Below are positions 1 to 8,224 of a stretch of 64,000 nucleotides of DNA, piece after piece. The stretch lies in assembly GCF_002874535.1 (NCBI RefSeq), contig NZ_CP025025.1:4521353-4585352 (forward strand), given 5' to 3'. The DNA is from Mesobacillus jeotgali (lineage in GTDB: Bacteria > Bacillota > Bacilli > Bacillales > Cytobacillaceae). The number at the start of each line of letters is the position of its first letter. The first letter of the stretch is position 1. The notes beneath the pieces are model-generated. The model searched no databases and had not been told where the DNA came from. It saw only the letters and a program-made list of their open reading frames with translations. The position numbers and the translations under genes are program-made.

Positions 1-50
1 TCCAGCGCTTGTCGGGTCTGACCAAGGCGCTTGCGCTTTTCTTTTCTTTT
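1..50. repeat. Dispersed stem-loop repeat, copy 1 (partial at window edge)
   Basis: The first 40 bases match, with one or two differences, a segment at 12975-13015 and a third at 12733-12770. The shared core can fold with AGCGC and GCGCT ends and is followed by a run of T, like a terminator hairpin. It lies just upstream of ispE and does not look coding. It may mark the end of the preceding transcription unit outside the window. Confidence 0.6.
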
Positions 51-100
51 TGTGGTAAAATAGGACAAAATGTGGAATTCGTTTAAAGTAGGTGGAGGTT

Positions 101-970
101 GTGAAGGTTTTAGTGAAGGCGCCAGCAAAAATCAATTTGTCACTTGATGTTTTGCACAAACGTCCGGACGGTTACCATGAGGTGGAAATGGTCATGACGA
201 CGATTGATTTGGCTGATCGCATTGAACTTAGTTTACTAGAAGAAGACAGGATCGTAATCCATTCCCATAATCGGTTTGTACCTGATGATCAGCGGAATCT
301 TGCTTACCAGGCAGCGCATCTGTTGAAGGAGAGGTTCCAGGTTAAGCAAGGTGTTATTATCGGCATTGAGAAGACTATTCCGGTGGCAGCAGGGCTTGCT
401 GGCGGCAGCAGTGATGCAGCGGCCACGTTAAGAGGCTTGAATAAGCTATGGAAGCTTGGTCTGTCATTGGACGAGCTGGCTGTGCTCGGCGCTGAAATTG
501 GTTCAGACGTTTCTTTCTGTGTTTACGGTGGAACAGCGCTTGCGACGGGCAGAGGGGAAATTATTGAACAACTGCCGGCACCGCCGACGTGCTGGATTGT
601 TTTGGCGAAGCCGTTTATCGGTGTATCGACGGCAGAAGTATATCGCCGTCTTAATGTAGAGACGGTTCAGCATCCGCCTACAAAGCAAATGATATCCGCG
701 ATTGAAAATGGGGATTTCCATGGAGTCTGCAACAGTGTCGGAAATGTTTTGGAAGATGTGACGCTTTCGCTTTATCCTGAGGTAGCCCAGATCAAGGACC
801 AAATGAAGAGGTTTGGTGCTGACGCTGTTTTGATGAGCGGAAGCGGTCCGACAGTATTCAGCCTTGTGGCTCATGATTCACGGATGCATCGAATTTATAA
901 CGGCCTACGAGGGTTCTGTGACCAGGTATTTGCAGTGAGAATGCTTGGAGAGCGCCACACTCTTGATTAA
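101..970 (+). CDS. ispE: 4-diphosphocytidyl-2-C-methyl-D-erythritol kinase
   Basis: IspE phosphorylates CDP-methylerythritol with ATP in the non-mevalonate isoprenoid pathway in the cytosol. The protein is 289 residues, the family's usual length. It opens with the substrate-site segment [10 protein letters not shown] and carries the GHMP-kinase ATP loop [17 protein letters not shown] at about residues 94-110. A GSGPTVF motif near the C terminus completes the fold. I chose GTG at 101, because it gives the family-typical N terminus ([12 protein letters not shown]), over an in-frame GTG at 92. AGGTGGAGG just upstream serves as ribosome site. ispD and ispF of the same pathway lie at the far end of the window. 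Confidence 0.97.
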   Translation: MKVLVKAPAKINLSLDVLHKRPDGYHEVEMVMTTIDLADRIELSLLEEDRIVIHSHNRFVPDDQRNLAYQAAHLLKERFQVKQGVIIGIEKTIPVAAGLAGGSSDAAATLRGLNKLWKLGLSLDELAVLGAEIGSDVSFCVYGGTALATGRGEIIEQLPAPPTCWIVLAKPFIGVSTAEVYRRLNVETVQHPPTKQMISAIENGDFHGVCNSVGNVLEDVTLSLYPEVAQIKDQMKRFGADAVLMSGSGPTVFSLVAHDSRMHRIYNGLRGFCDQVFAVRMLGERHTLD

Positions 971-1012
971 ATCCGTATAATGGTGGTATATTAACCTTAA
1001 ATATTCGGATTT
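963..1012 (+). promoter_or_regulatory. purR promoter with paired inverted PurBoxes
   Basis: Two 13-bp PurBox-like sequences face each other: AAATCCGTATAAT at 969-981 and, on the other strand, AAATCCGAATATT at 1000-1012. They are 18 bp apart. Against the B. subtilis PurBox consensus (AWWWCCGAACWWT) they match at 11 and 12 of 13 positions. A possible sigma-A promoter overlaps them (TTGATT 963-968, 18 bp, TATATT 987-992). By analogy purR is probably autorepressed, with PRPP relieving repression. Confidence 0.75.
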
Positions 1013-1025
1013 TGGAGGTTCTTGA

Positions 1026-1850
1026 ATGAAATTTCGACGCAGCGAGCGTTTGATCGATATGACGACTTATTTACTGGAACATCCGCGCCAATTGGTACCG
1101 TTAACCTATTTTGCCGAGAAGTATGGTTCAGCAAAGTCCTCAATCAGTGAAGATCTCGGAATCATCAAAGAAACATTTGAACAGCGGGGCATCGGTGTCC
1201 TGCAGACCGTGCCAGGCGCAGCCGGCGGAGTCAAGTTCCACGTCCATGTCAGTGAAGAAAAAGCCAGGAAGGTAATCGATGAACTTTGTACCGTGATGGC
1301 AAGTCCTGATCGATTGCTGCCAGGCGGTTACCTTTACATGAATGATATCCTTGGAAATCCAGCAATTGTGCAGGAAGTCGGAAGGCTCCTTGCATCTGCT
1401 TTTGCAGATAAGGATATCGAAGTTGTCATGACCGTGGCTACGAAAGGGATTCCAATCGCTTACGCAGTCGCAAGCCACTTGAATGTTCCTGTCGTGATTG
1501 TCAGAAGGGATAGCAAAGTGACAGAAGGATCGACGGTCAGTATCAACTATGTCTCAGGTTCATCAAAAAGAATCCAGACGATGGTGCTATCAAAGCGCAG
1601 CCTTGCAGAGGGTTCAAAGGTTCTGATTGTCGATGACTTCATGAAAGCAGGCGGTACCGTTAATGGCATGATCAACTTGCTTGAAGAGTTTAATGCAGAG
1701 TTAGCGGGAATAGCGGTACTGGTTGAATCGGAGAATATCGAAGAAAGACTTGTCGATGAGTATCTATCACTCGTCCGCCTTTCAGATGTAGACGTAAAAG
1801 AACGAAATATTACCGTGAGTGAAGGAAATTTCTTCGCTCGCAGAGAATAG
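1026..1850 (+). CDS. purR: Purine operon repressor PurR
   Basis: PurR represses purine synthesis genes and senses PRPP. The 274-residue protein has an N-terminal winged-helix domain (about residues 1-75). A phosphoribosyltransferase-like domain follows, with the PRPP-binding motif [16 protein letters not shown] near residues 198-213. This is the known architecture of the Bacillus repressor, in which the enzyme fold has become a sensor. A good ribosome site (GGAGGT) precedes ATG 1026. It is followed 32 bp later by ridA, and the two probably form one transcript, as in B. subtilis. The PurBox pair directly upstream suggests autoregulation. Confidence 0.97.
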   Translation: MKFRRSERLIDMTTYLLEHPRQLVPLTYFAEKYGSAKSSISEDLGIIKETFEQRGIGVLQTVPGAAGGVKFHVHVSEEKARKVIDELCTVMASPDRLLPGGYLYMNDILGNPAIVQEVGRLLASAFADKDIEVVMTVATKGIPIAYAVASHLNVPVVIVRRDSKVTEGSTVSINYVSGSSKRIQTMVLSKRSLAEGSKVLIVDDFMKAGGTVNGMINLLEEFNAELAGIAVLVESENIEERLVDEYLSLVRLSDVDVKERNITVSEGNFFARRE

Positions 1851-1882
1851 TTGTTCATATAACAAATAGACGAGGTGACAAT

Positions 1883-2257
1883 ATGAATATTGTACAAACT
1901 TCAAACGCGCCTGCCGCAATCGGTCCATATTCGCAAGGTGTCGTTGTGAACAATCTTTTCTACAGCTCAGGCCAGATTCCTTTGACTCCAGAGGGTGTAA
2001 TGGTCGAGGGAGATATCCAGGCCCAGACGCATCAGGTATTCAAAAACCTGAAAGCTGTTCTTGAAGCTGCAGGAGCTTCACTTGAAACAGTCGTAAAAGC
2101 AACTGTCTTCATCAAAAATATGGATGAATTCGCTCAATTGAATGAAGTATATGCAGAGTATTTCAATGTGCATAAGCCAGCTCGCTCAACAGTAGAAGTG
2201 GCAAGACTGCCAAAGGATGCCCTGGTGGAAATCGAAGTAGTAGCGCTCGTTAAATAA
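1883..2257 (+). CDS. ridA: 2-iminobutanoate/2-iminopropanoate deaminase RidA (YabJ)
   Basis: RidA hydrolyses reactive enamine/imine intermediates released by PLP enzymes such as threonine dehydratase. In B. subtilis this homologue (YabJ) is also linked to purR function. The 124-residue protein has the family's N-terminal IGPYSQG segment, the SSGQIPL strand and the carboxylate-binding arginine in PARSTV (Arg101). ATG 1883 follows GAGGTGAC. It is the second gene of the purR unit, and a terminator hairpin starts inside its last codons. Confidence 0.96.
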   Translation: MNIVQTSNAPAAIGPYSQGVVVNNLFYSSGQIPLTPEGVMVEGDIQAQTHQVFKNLKAVLEAAGASLETVVKATVFIKNMDEFAQLNEVYAEYFNVHKPARSTVEVARLPKDALVEIEVVALVK

Positions 2258-2272
2258 ACGGGCGTTTTTTTT
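2244..2272 (+). terminator. Rho-independent terminator of purR-ridA
   Basis: An 8-bp stem (CGCTCGTT with AACGGGCG, including one G-T pair) and a 5-nt loop are followed by eight T. The left arm overlaps the ridA stop codon region. Confidence 0.85.
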
Positions 2273-2314
2273 ATTTTCACGAAGTGAGAGGAAATCAGGA
2301 TTGGGATTACGTTC

Positions 2315-2470
2315 GCAACAGAGAGGTTTCTCCGCCCGAACAAGAAGGGGAGCCTGAATTTCGATTGCAGCAAAGAGGTTTCTCTGCCCGAGCAAGAAAG
2401 GGAGCTTAAATTACGGTCGCAGCAGAGAGAAATCTCCCACCGTAAAGCAGGGAGAACTGCGATTTTGGTC
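2315..2470. repeat. 52-bp tandem repeat array A (3 degenerate units)
   Basis: Three units begin at 2315, 2367 and 2419, exactly 52 bp apart. Units 1 and 2 differ at about ten of 52 positions; unit 3 is more diverged. Each unit has a weak inverted repeat, clearest in unit 3 (TCTCCC with GGGAGA). The array lies between the ridA terminator and the spoVG control region. Short open frames cross it on the minus strand, but the period is not a multiple of three and none has a convincing ribosome site. I read it as non-coding. Confidence 0.8.
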
Positions 2471-2721
2471 AAAACAAAAATGGCCCAAATCTATCAATCC
2501 GCAAATAGGCTTGGACAATATAAATATTTAAATACAAAAATATTTCCTATATAGAGAGTAGTGGTAAAAAGATAAAAGGTGGTTTTTACAGAGGAGGTTT
2601 ATTTACTCGTCAATAGCCAAAAAAGCCTATTTTAATAAGGTATTTTAGTATGTAAAGGCTTAATGTATGAAAAAGTTCACAAATTCGCCCTATTTTTTCG
2701 AAAAAATTTTCTTGTAAAAGA

Positions 2722-2750
2722 AGGAGATTTGATTTCAACGTGGAATTATT
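2722..2750 (+). promoter_or_regulatory. Sigma-H promoter of spoVG
   Basis: AAGGAGATT (2722-2730) and GTGGAATTA (2741-2749) place AGGA and GAAT 21 bp apart, the same offset as in the known B. subtilis spoVG promoter. The 200 bp upstream are very AT-rich, as expected for an AbrB-repressed region. That repression is inferred from B. subtilis. Confidence 0.8.
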
Positions 2751-2789
2751 TAACTAGAATTTTATCTATTTGTAAAGGTGGTGAACAGA

Positions 2790-3080
2790 ATGGAAGTAAC
2801 TGACGTAAGATTACGCCGCGTTAATACAGATGGACGGATGAGAGCGATCGCTTCCATCACGCTTGACAACGAGTTTGTTGTCCATGATATCAGGGTGATT
2901 GATGGAAACAACGGCCTATTTGTTGCAATGCCAAGTAAACGCACTCCTGATGGCGAGTTCCGTGATATCGCGCATCCGATCAATTCGGGTACACGCGGAA
3001 AGATCCAGGATGCTGTTTTGGCAGAGTACCACCGCTTAGGTGAATTGGAAGTCGAATTCGAAGAAGCTGGCGCTTCCTAG
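2790..3080 (+). CDS. spoVG: Septation/sporulation regulator SpoVG
   Basis: SpoVG is a small nucleic-acid-binding regulator that affects asymmetric septation, sporulation and many other processes. The 96-residue product starts [19 protein letters not shown], the strongly conserved family N terminus, and has a short acidic tail. ATG 2790 is preceded by AAGGTGGTGA. An upstream in-frame GTG (2778) lies inside that ribosome site and is rejected. The gene is monocistronic, with a sigma-H promoter before it and a terminator after it. Confidence 0.97.
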   Translation: MEVTDVRLRRVNTDGRMRAIASITLDNEFVVHDIRVIDGNNGLFVAMPSKRTPDGEFRDIAHPINSGTRGKIQDAVLAEYHRLGELEVEFEEAGAS

Positions 3081-3101
3081 AATATATAAGTTTATAACAT
3101 C

Positions 3102-3136
3102 AAGAGCCTGCTGCACAAGTTAGGCTCTTTTTTATT
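3102..3136 (+). terminator. Terminator after spoVG
   Basis: AAGAGCCT and AGGCTCTT form a perfect 8-bp stem with a 12-nt loop, followed by a T-rich tail. Confidence 0.9.
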
Positions 3137-3189
3137 TCCCCGGTTCGTCCTCCGATTAAACCTTTTTTTAAAAAATATTCCCTTCGAGA

Positions 3190-3252
3190 ATTGTCCAGCT
3201 GCGGCTCCTAACTCCTTGAGGCGATTGTCTAGTGTCGCCTCCGCTTTTTGCT
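3190..3252. repeat. Dispersed repeat, diverged copy
   Basis: This segment shares the pattern GTCCAGCT..TTGTCTAGTGT.GCCTCC with 12779-12828. It sits between the spoVG terminator and glmU. It has no coding potential that I can see. Confidence 0.5.
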
Positions 3253-3365
3253 TAATACTCCCCTACCTAAACTGACAAATAATTGTACTTGTTCTTCTAT
3301 TCTTGAAATGGCCGGCTATTTAAGATATATTCGTAATGGATAAAAAGGTAAATGGAGGCCTGCTA

Positions 3366-4739
3366 ATGTCTAATCGTTATGCAATCATTTTAGCAGCCGG
3401 TCAGGGAACAAGAATGAAGTCCAAATTGTATAAAGTACTTCACCCTGTATGCGGCAAGCCAATGGTACAGCATGTAATTGACCAGGTGAAAAGTCTTAAT
3501 ATAAACGAAATCGTGACCATTGTAGGGCATGGAGCGGAAAAAGTGAAGGATCAGCTCGGTGAAGACAGCCAGTATGCCCTTCAGGCAGAACAGCTAGGAA
3601 CTGCTCATGCTGTTCAGCAGGCAGGGGACATGCTTGCAGACAAAGAGGGAGTTGCAATCGTTGTCTGTGGTGATACTCCGCTGATCAAGGCTGAAACAAT
3701 GGAAGCTCTTTTCAAGCATCATGAAGAGACAAACGCCAAAGCGACTATCCTGACTGCGAGAGCTGAGGATCCAACTGGATATGGCAGGATTGTCAGGAAT
3801 GCTGAAGGTTTTGTTGAAAAAATCGTTGAGCATAAGGATGCGAGCGAACAGGAAAGAAGCATCAATGAAATCAACACTGGTACATATTGTTTCGACAACA
3901 AAATGTTATTCGAGGCGATCCAAAATGTATCAAATGATAATGTCCAGGGAGAATACTATCTTCCAGATGTCATCGAGATCTTGAAAAACCAGGGCGAAAT
4001 CGTTTCTGCATATGTGACTGATAGCTTTGCCGAGACACTTGGCGTCAATGACCGCGTCGCTCTTGCGGAAGCTGAACGTACGATGAAAAAGCGTATCAAC
4101 GAGTATCATATGCGCAATGGCGTATCGTTAATTGATCCTGATAACACGTATATTGGACCAGATGTGCAAGTGGGACAGGATACGGTTATTTTCCCGGGAA
4201 CGATGCTTTCTGGCAGCACCGTCATCGGCTCTGAATGTCAGATTGGACCAAATACTGAAATCAGTAACTGCGAGATTGGAAACAATACAGTTATCCGCCA
4301 ATCAGCTGCATTCGACAGCAAAATTGGCTCCGAAGTCAATATCGGACCTTTCGCGCATATCAGGCCGGAATCTGATATCAATGACGAAGTGAAAATCGGC
4401 AATTTTGTCGAAATTAAAAAAGCGGTATTTGGCAAAGGAAGCAAGGCTTCCCACCTTAGCTATATCGGTGATGCTGAAGTCGGCGCTGATGTGAATATCG
4501 GCTGCGGCTCCATCACAGTGAATTATGATGGCAAAAACAAGTTCTTGACCAAGATTGAAGATGGTGTATTCATTGGCTGTAATTCCAATCTTGTTGCACC
4601 AGTGACTATAGGGAAAGGCGCATATGTTGCTGCCGGTTCCACCATCACTGAAGATGTTCCAGGTGAAGCACTAGCGCTTGCCCGCGCTCGTCAAGTCAAC
4701 AAAGAAGATTATGTAGGGAAACTGAACGTAAAGAAATAA
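3366..4739 (+). CDS. glmU: Bifunctional UDP-GlcNAc pyrophosphorylase / glucosamine-1-phosphate acetyltransferase
   Basis: GlmU acetylates glucosamine-1-phosphate and then uridylylates it to UDP-GlcNAc, the precursor of peptidoglycan and wall polymers. The 457-residue protein has an N-terminal nucleotidyltransferase domain with [12 protein letters not shown] at residues 9-20. A C-terminal left-handed beta-helix of hexapeptide repeats starts at about residue 250 and contains the acetyltransferase site. ATG 3366 lies 7 bp after GGAGG. An upstream in-frame start at 3336 would add ten atypical residues. prs follows 18 bp later, probably on the same transcript. Confidence 0.97.
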   Translation: MSNRYAIILAAGQGTRMKSKLYKVLHPVCGKPMVQHVIDQVKSLNINEIVTIVGHGAEKVKDQLGEDSQYALQAEQLGTAHAVQQAGDMLADKEGVAIVVCGDTPLIKAETMEALFKHHEETNAKATILTARAEDPTGYGRIVRNAEGFVEKIVEHKDASEQERSINEINTGTYCFDNKMLFEAIQNVSNDNVQGEYYLPDVIEILKNQGEIVSAYVTDSFAETLGVNDRVALAEAERTMKKRINEYHMRNGVSLIDPDNTYIGPDVQVGQDTVIFPGTMLSGSTVIGSECQIGPNTEISNCEIGNNTVIRQSAAFDSKIGSEVNIGPFAHIRPESDINDEVKIGNFVEIKKAVFGKGSKASHLSYIGDAEVGADVNIGCGSITVNYDGKNKFLTKIEDGVFIGCNSNLVAPVTIGKGAYVAAGSTITEDVPGEALALARARQVNKEDYVGKLNVKK

Positions 4740-4757
4740 GAGTCTTGGAGGTCCATA

Positions 4758-5714
4758 ATGTCAAACCAGTATCTTGATCCAAATTTGAAGGTTTTTTCAC
4801 TTAACTCAAATGTAGAACTTGCTCAGGAAATTGCTAAGGTAATCGGAGTAGAGTTAGGAAAATGCTCCGTTTCCCAGTTCAGCGACGGAGAAATCCAGAT
4901 TAACATTGAAGAAAGCATCCGTGGCTGCGATGTGTATGTAATCCAGTCCACTAGCTCTCCAGTAAATGAGAACATTATGGAATTACTGATCATGATTGAC
5001 GCATTAAAGCGTGCATCAGCTAAAACAATCAATATTGTTATGCCTTATTACGGCTATGCAAGACAGGACCGTAAAGCCCGTGCTCGTGAGCCAATCACAG
5101 CTAAGCTTGTGGCAAACCTTCTTGAGACTGCTGGCGCTACCCGCGTGATCACGCTTGACCTTCACGCTCCGCAAATTCAAGGATTCTTTGATATTCCAAT
5201 CGACCACTTGATGGGTGTTCCAATTCTTGCTGACCACTTCAAGAGCAAGGAATTGAACGGAGACGTTGTCATTGTATCTCCTGACCATGGCGGTGTTACT
5301 CGTGCAAGAAAGATGGCTGAAAGACTGAAAGCACCTATCGCAATCATCGATAAGCGTCGTCCGAAGCCGAATGTTGCTGAAGTAATGAACATCGTTGGTA
5401 ATATTGAAGGCAAGGTTGCCATTTTGATTGACGATATTATCGATACTGCAGGAACAATTACATTGGCTGCAAATGCGTTAGTAGAAAATGGAGCACTTGA
5501 AGTATACGCTTGCTGTACACACCCTGTATTGTCAGGTCCTGCAATTGAGCGTATCGAAAACTCCAAGATTAAAGAACTGGTTGTGACAAATTCAATCGCG
5601 CTTGCAGAAGAAAAGCGCGTTGAAAAGATCCACCAGCTGTCTGTTGCTCCATTGATCGGGGAAGCGATTATCCGCGTTCACGAAGAGCAATCAGTCAGCA
5701 CTCTATTTGATTAA
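4758..5714 (+). CDS. prs: Ribose-phosphate pyrophosphokinase
   Basis: Prs makes PRPP from ribose-5-phosphate and ATP, feeding purine, pyrimidine, NAD, histidine and tryptophan synthesis. The 318-residue protein has the flexible-loop motif [15 protein letters not shown] near 98-112. It also has the signature [12 protein letters not shown] near 134-145 and the PRPP loop [10 protein letters not shown] near 225-234. The ribosome site GGAGG precedes ATG 4758. Its product is the effector of PurR encoded upstream and the substrate of HprT downstream. Confidence 0.98.
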   Translation: MSNQYLDPNLKVFSLNSNVELAQEIAKVIGVELGKCSVSQFSDGEIQINIEESIRGCDVYVIQSTSSPVNENIMELLIMIDALKRASAKTINIVMPYYGYARQDRKARAREPITAKLVANLLETAGATRVITLDLHAPQIQGFFDIPIDHLMGVPILADHFKSKELNGDVVIVSPDHGGVTRARKMAERLKAPIAIIDKRRPKPNVAEVMNIVGNIEGKVAILIDDIIDTAGTITLAANALVENGALEVYACCTHPVLSGPAIERIENSKIKELVVTNSIALAEEKRVEKIHQLSVAPLIGEAIIRVHEEQSVSTLFD

Positions 5715-5732
5715 TATAAATAAGGAAATACA

Positions 5733-5755
5733 GGCTTGCCATTAGGCAAGCCTAC
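5733..5755 (+). terminator. Hairpin after prs
   Basis: GGCTTGCC-ATTA-GGCAAGCC is a perfect 8-bp stem with a 4-nt loop, 19 bp after the prs stop codon. The T tail is poor (TACTCCTGTTTA), so termination may be partial and the following repeat array could be transcribed. Confidence 0.55.
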
Positions 5756-5821
5756 TCCTGTTTATGATTGCTTTTACATATGGCTTGGGCTTTTTCATGC
5801 CTTTCCGAAGAAAAAGAGGCC

Positions 5822-6250
5822 AAAGCAGTCAAGAAAAGCTCATTATTGTGACAGGTTTTAAGGGAACAGGGCCAAAGCTGTCAAGAAAAGCTCTTTATTG
5901 TGACAGCTTTCAAGGGAACAGGACCAAAGCAGTCAAGAAAAGCTGGTTATTGTGACAGGTTTCAAGGGAACAGGGCCAAAGTTGTCAAGAAAAGCTGGTT
6001 ATTGTGACAGGTTTCAAGGAAACAGGGCCAAAGTTGTCAAGAAAAGCTGGTTATTGTGCCAGGTTTCAAGGAAACAGGGCCAAAGTTGTCAAGAAAAGCT
6101 CGTTATTGTGACAGCTTTCAAGGGAACAGGGCCAAAGCTGTCAAGAAAAGCTCGTTATTGTGACAGCTTTCAAGGGAACAGGGTCAAAGCAGTCAAGAAA
6201 AGCTGGTTATTGTGACAGCTTTCAAAGGAACAGGGCCAAAGCTGTCAAGA
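5822..6250. repeat. 52-bp tandem repeat array B (8 units plus a partial)
   Basis: Units begin at 5822, 5874, 5926, 5978, 6030, 6082, 6134 and 6186, all 52 bp apart. A truncated ninth starts at 6238. The best units hold a perfect 10-bp inverted repeat (AAAGCTGTCA and TGACAGCTTT, 17 bp between arms inside a unit, 15 bp across to the next unit). Most differences between units fall in the arms. Two short open frames on the + strand are by-products of the repeat. The array fills the gap between the prs hairpin and the ctc promoter. Confidence 0.95.
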
Positions 6251-6337
6251 ATCTATAGCAATTTCCCGCGGAGAGCGAAAGTGCCTGGAATCAAATTCAT
6301 CTGCCATGTTTAATAGAGCCTCTAAAAAAAGTAAAAC

Positions 6338-6363
6338 GTTTAGACCTTCCTGTTTTGGGGCAT
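6338..6363 (+). promoter_or_regulatory. Sigma-B promoter of ctc
   Basis: GTTTAG (6338-6343) and GGGCAT (6358-6363) are separated by exactly 14 bp. They match the sigma-B consensus GTTTAA-N14-GGGTAT at five of six positions in each half. B. subtilis ctc is a classical sigma-B gene. Confidence 0.75.
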
Positions 6364-6408
6364 TTTTTATATAGACAAGTACTTACGAAATAGGAAGGGG
6401 ACAAAATC

Positions 6409-7041
6409 ATGAGTGCAGTATTGAAAGCAAATGAGCGCACAGGTACTCAACGTTCTGCCTTGAGGAAACTACGCCAGGAGGGCAATATTCCAGCAGTTGT
6501 CTATGGAAGGACTACTGATAGTAAGTCGATTTATGTAGACAGCATCGAGTTTGTGAAGACTATTCGCGAAAATGGCCGAAATGGTGTTATCTCGCTTGAT
6601 GTGGGTGGCAGCCAGCATAGTGTCATGCTGACTGATTATCAGGAAGACCATATCAAGAATGAGATTCTCCATGCTGATTTCCTTGTTGTCGATAAAAGCT
6701 CCAAGGTGCATGCAAGCGTCCGTTTAAACCTGGTTGGCGATGCTGCGGGTGTCAAGGATGGCGGCGTACTACAGCAGCCGATCCACGAAGTGAACATTAC
6801 ATCGACTCCAGGTAATATCCCTGAGTCAATTGATGTGGATATCACAAACCTGCAAGTTAATGAAAACCTGACACTTGCTGATATCAAAACAGGAAATTAC
6901 GAAATTAATGATGACGAAAACACGGTAGTCGTTTCAATCCTTCCTCCTAAAGTGGAAGAAGAGATCAATTCTGGAGAAGAACAAGAACCAGGAGAGCCTG
7001 AAAATGAAGAAGGAAGAGAAACTGAGGCGAGCGAAGAATAA
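6409..7041 (+). CDS. ctc: General stress protein Ctc (ribosomal protein bL25 family)
   Basis: Ctc is a bL25-family protein that binds 5S rRNA and is induced by general stress. The 210-residue protein has the N-terminal bL25 domain (GTQRSALRKLRQEGNIPAVVYGR near 12-34, given here by position). It continues with the TL5-type C-terminal beta domain and ends in a very acidic tail (EEQEPGEPENEEGRE). ATG 6409 follows AGGAAGGGGAC. It stands alone behind a sigma-B-like promoter and is followed by a hairpin; pth starts 144 bp later. Confidence 0.96.
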   Translation: MSAVLKANERTGTQRSALRKLRQEGNIPAVVYGRTTDSKSIYVDSIEFVKTIRENGRNGVISLDVGGSQHSVMLTDYQEDHIKNEILHADFLVVDKSSKVHASVRLNLVGDAAGVKDGGVLQQPIHEVNITSTPGNIPESIDVDITNLQVNENLTLADIKTGNYEINDDENTVVVSILPPKVEEEINSGEEQEPGEPENEEGRETEASEE

Positions 7042-7051
7042 AGCAGCAATG

Positions 7052-7080
7052 GACGTAGCCTGAAAAGGGTTACGTCTTTT
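7052..7080 (+). terminator. Hairpin after ctc
   Basis: GACGTAGCC pairs imperfectly with GGGTTACGTC around a short A-rich loop, followed by TTTTGCGGTTTT. It is probably a terminator of moderate strength. Confidence 0.6.
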
Positions 7081-7185
7081 GCGGTTTTCATGTACATTAT
7101 AAATAGAAATTCTTTCTGGTTTTCCCTGAATCGAGGGAATAAGCGGTTGAATAAGATGATACGCGTTTTGTTAGGGGTGTGGAAT

Positions 7186-7746
7186 GTGAAATTATTTGTT
7201 GGCCTTGGGAATCCAGGAAGGCAATATGATAAAACCAGGCACAATATCGGCTTTGAAGTTATTGATGAGTTATCCAAACGGTGGAATATCCCATTGGATC
7301 AGGCAAAACATAAAGGCTTATATGGGAAGGGATTTGTTGGCGGTGAAAAGGTTATCCTGCTTAAGCCTTTAACTTATATGAACCTTTCTGGTGAATCAAT
7401 CAGGGCCGTTATGGATTTTTATGATATAGATTTGGAGGATCTGGTCGTGATCTATGATGACCTCGATATGCCGACGGGAAGAATCAGATTGCGCCAAAAA
7501 GGCAGCGCTGGCGGCCATAATGGAATTAAGTCGACGATTGCCCATACTGGAACACAGGAATTCAAGCGAATCAGGGTAGGTATCAGCCGCCCTATAAATG
7601 GTATGGCGATTACCGATTGGGTACTTGGACGTTTTACCGCGGAAGAAAACGAACAGATGACTGAAGCTGTAATGAAGTCTGCCGATGCTTGTGAAGAGTG
7701 GATGAAAAAGCCTTTCTTAGAAGTTATGAATACATTTAATCAATAG
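7186..7746 (+). CDS. pth: Peptidyl-tRNA hydrolase
   Basis: Pth releases peptides from prematurely dropped peptidyl-tRNA and is essential (spoVC in B. subtilis). The 186-residue product begins [20 protein letters not shown], giving the family residues Asn9 and His19. The catalytic aspartate lies in VIYDDLDMP near 88-96, and the [11 protein letters not shown] motif follows. I chose GTG 7186, 8 bp after AGGGGTG, since it gives the family N terminus. The longer frame from 7090 adds 32 residues with no counterpart. Confidence 0.96.
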   Translation: MKLFVGLGNPGRQYDKTRHNIGFEVIDELSKRWNIPLDQAKHKGLYGKGFVGGEKVILLKPLTYMNLSGESIRAVMDFYDIDLEDLVVIYDDLDMPTGRIRLRQKGSAGGHNGIKSTIAHTGTQEFKRIRVGISRPINGMAITDWVLGRFTAEENEQMTEAVMKSADACEEWMKKPFLEVMNTFNQ

Positions 7747-7892
7747 CCGAATTTCTCGAAGTTGGCGAAATAAACATGCCAATCTTCTGATCAAGTAATA
7801 TAATGTAAAAAAAGAATCATACAATAGGCTAAGTGCATAAGTTCCTGCCAAAGGGTCAATAATGATAATGACTTAATTTGGGAGGGACGGGC

Positions 7893-8123
7893 ATGGCTAT
7901 ACATTATCATTGCCGTCATTGCGGCACGAAAATTGGCTCACTGGACAGTTTGTCTGTCCACAGTGAAAGTTTAGGACTGCATAAGCTGAACGAGGAAGAG
8001 CGCCAGGAGATGGTTTCTTACGCAGGGAATGGTGACATCAATATAAAATCGATCTGTGAAGACTGTCAAGAAGCCCTGGAACGCAACCCAGACTTCCACC
8101 AGCATGACTACCTAATTCACTGA
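7893..8123 (+). CDS. fin: Anti-sigma-F factor Fin (YabK)
   Basis: Fin helps switch the forespore from sigma-F to sigma-G by inhibiting sigma-F. The 76-residue product has the typical length. It has two zinc-type cysteine pairs, Cys7/Cys10 (CRHC) and Cys55/Cys58 (CEDC). ATG 7893 lies 5 bp after GGAGGGA. It sits between pth and mfd as in B. subtilis. I looked for a sigma-F promoter and found only a partial match, so its forespore control is inferred from the family. Confidence 0.93.
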   Translation: MAIHYHCRHCGTKIGSLDSLSVHSESLGLHKLNEEERQEMVSYAGNGDINIKSICEDCQEALERNPDFHQHDYLIH

Positions 8124-8126
8124 CAA

Positions 8127-8156
8127 GCTTTGGATTCCTTATCCAAAGCATTTTTC
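8127..8156 (+). terminator. Terminator after fin
   Basis: GCTTTGGAT-TCCTT-ATCCAAAGC is a perfect 9-bp stem followed by five T. Confidence 0.92.
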
Positions 8157-8224
8157 TGTTTGTATATTGCCATCAATTTTAAAAGTAAAGATTAGCATTT
8201 TTTTATAGAGAGGGAGAGGTTTGG

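Noticed and set aside
5764-6215. Two + strand open frames of 63 and 87 codons in array B
   Set aside because: They consist of the 52-bp repeat read in shifting frames and have no ribosome site or non-repeat sequence.
5822-6250. CRISPR array
   Set aside because: The whole 52-bp unit repeats without unique spacers, and no cas gene is nearby. The same holds for arrays A, C and D.
7835-7865. Sigma-F promoter for fin
   Set aside because: GCATA is present, but no -10 box fits at the required 15-16 bp spacing.
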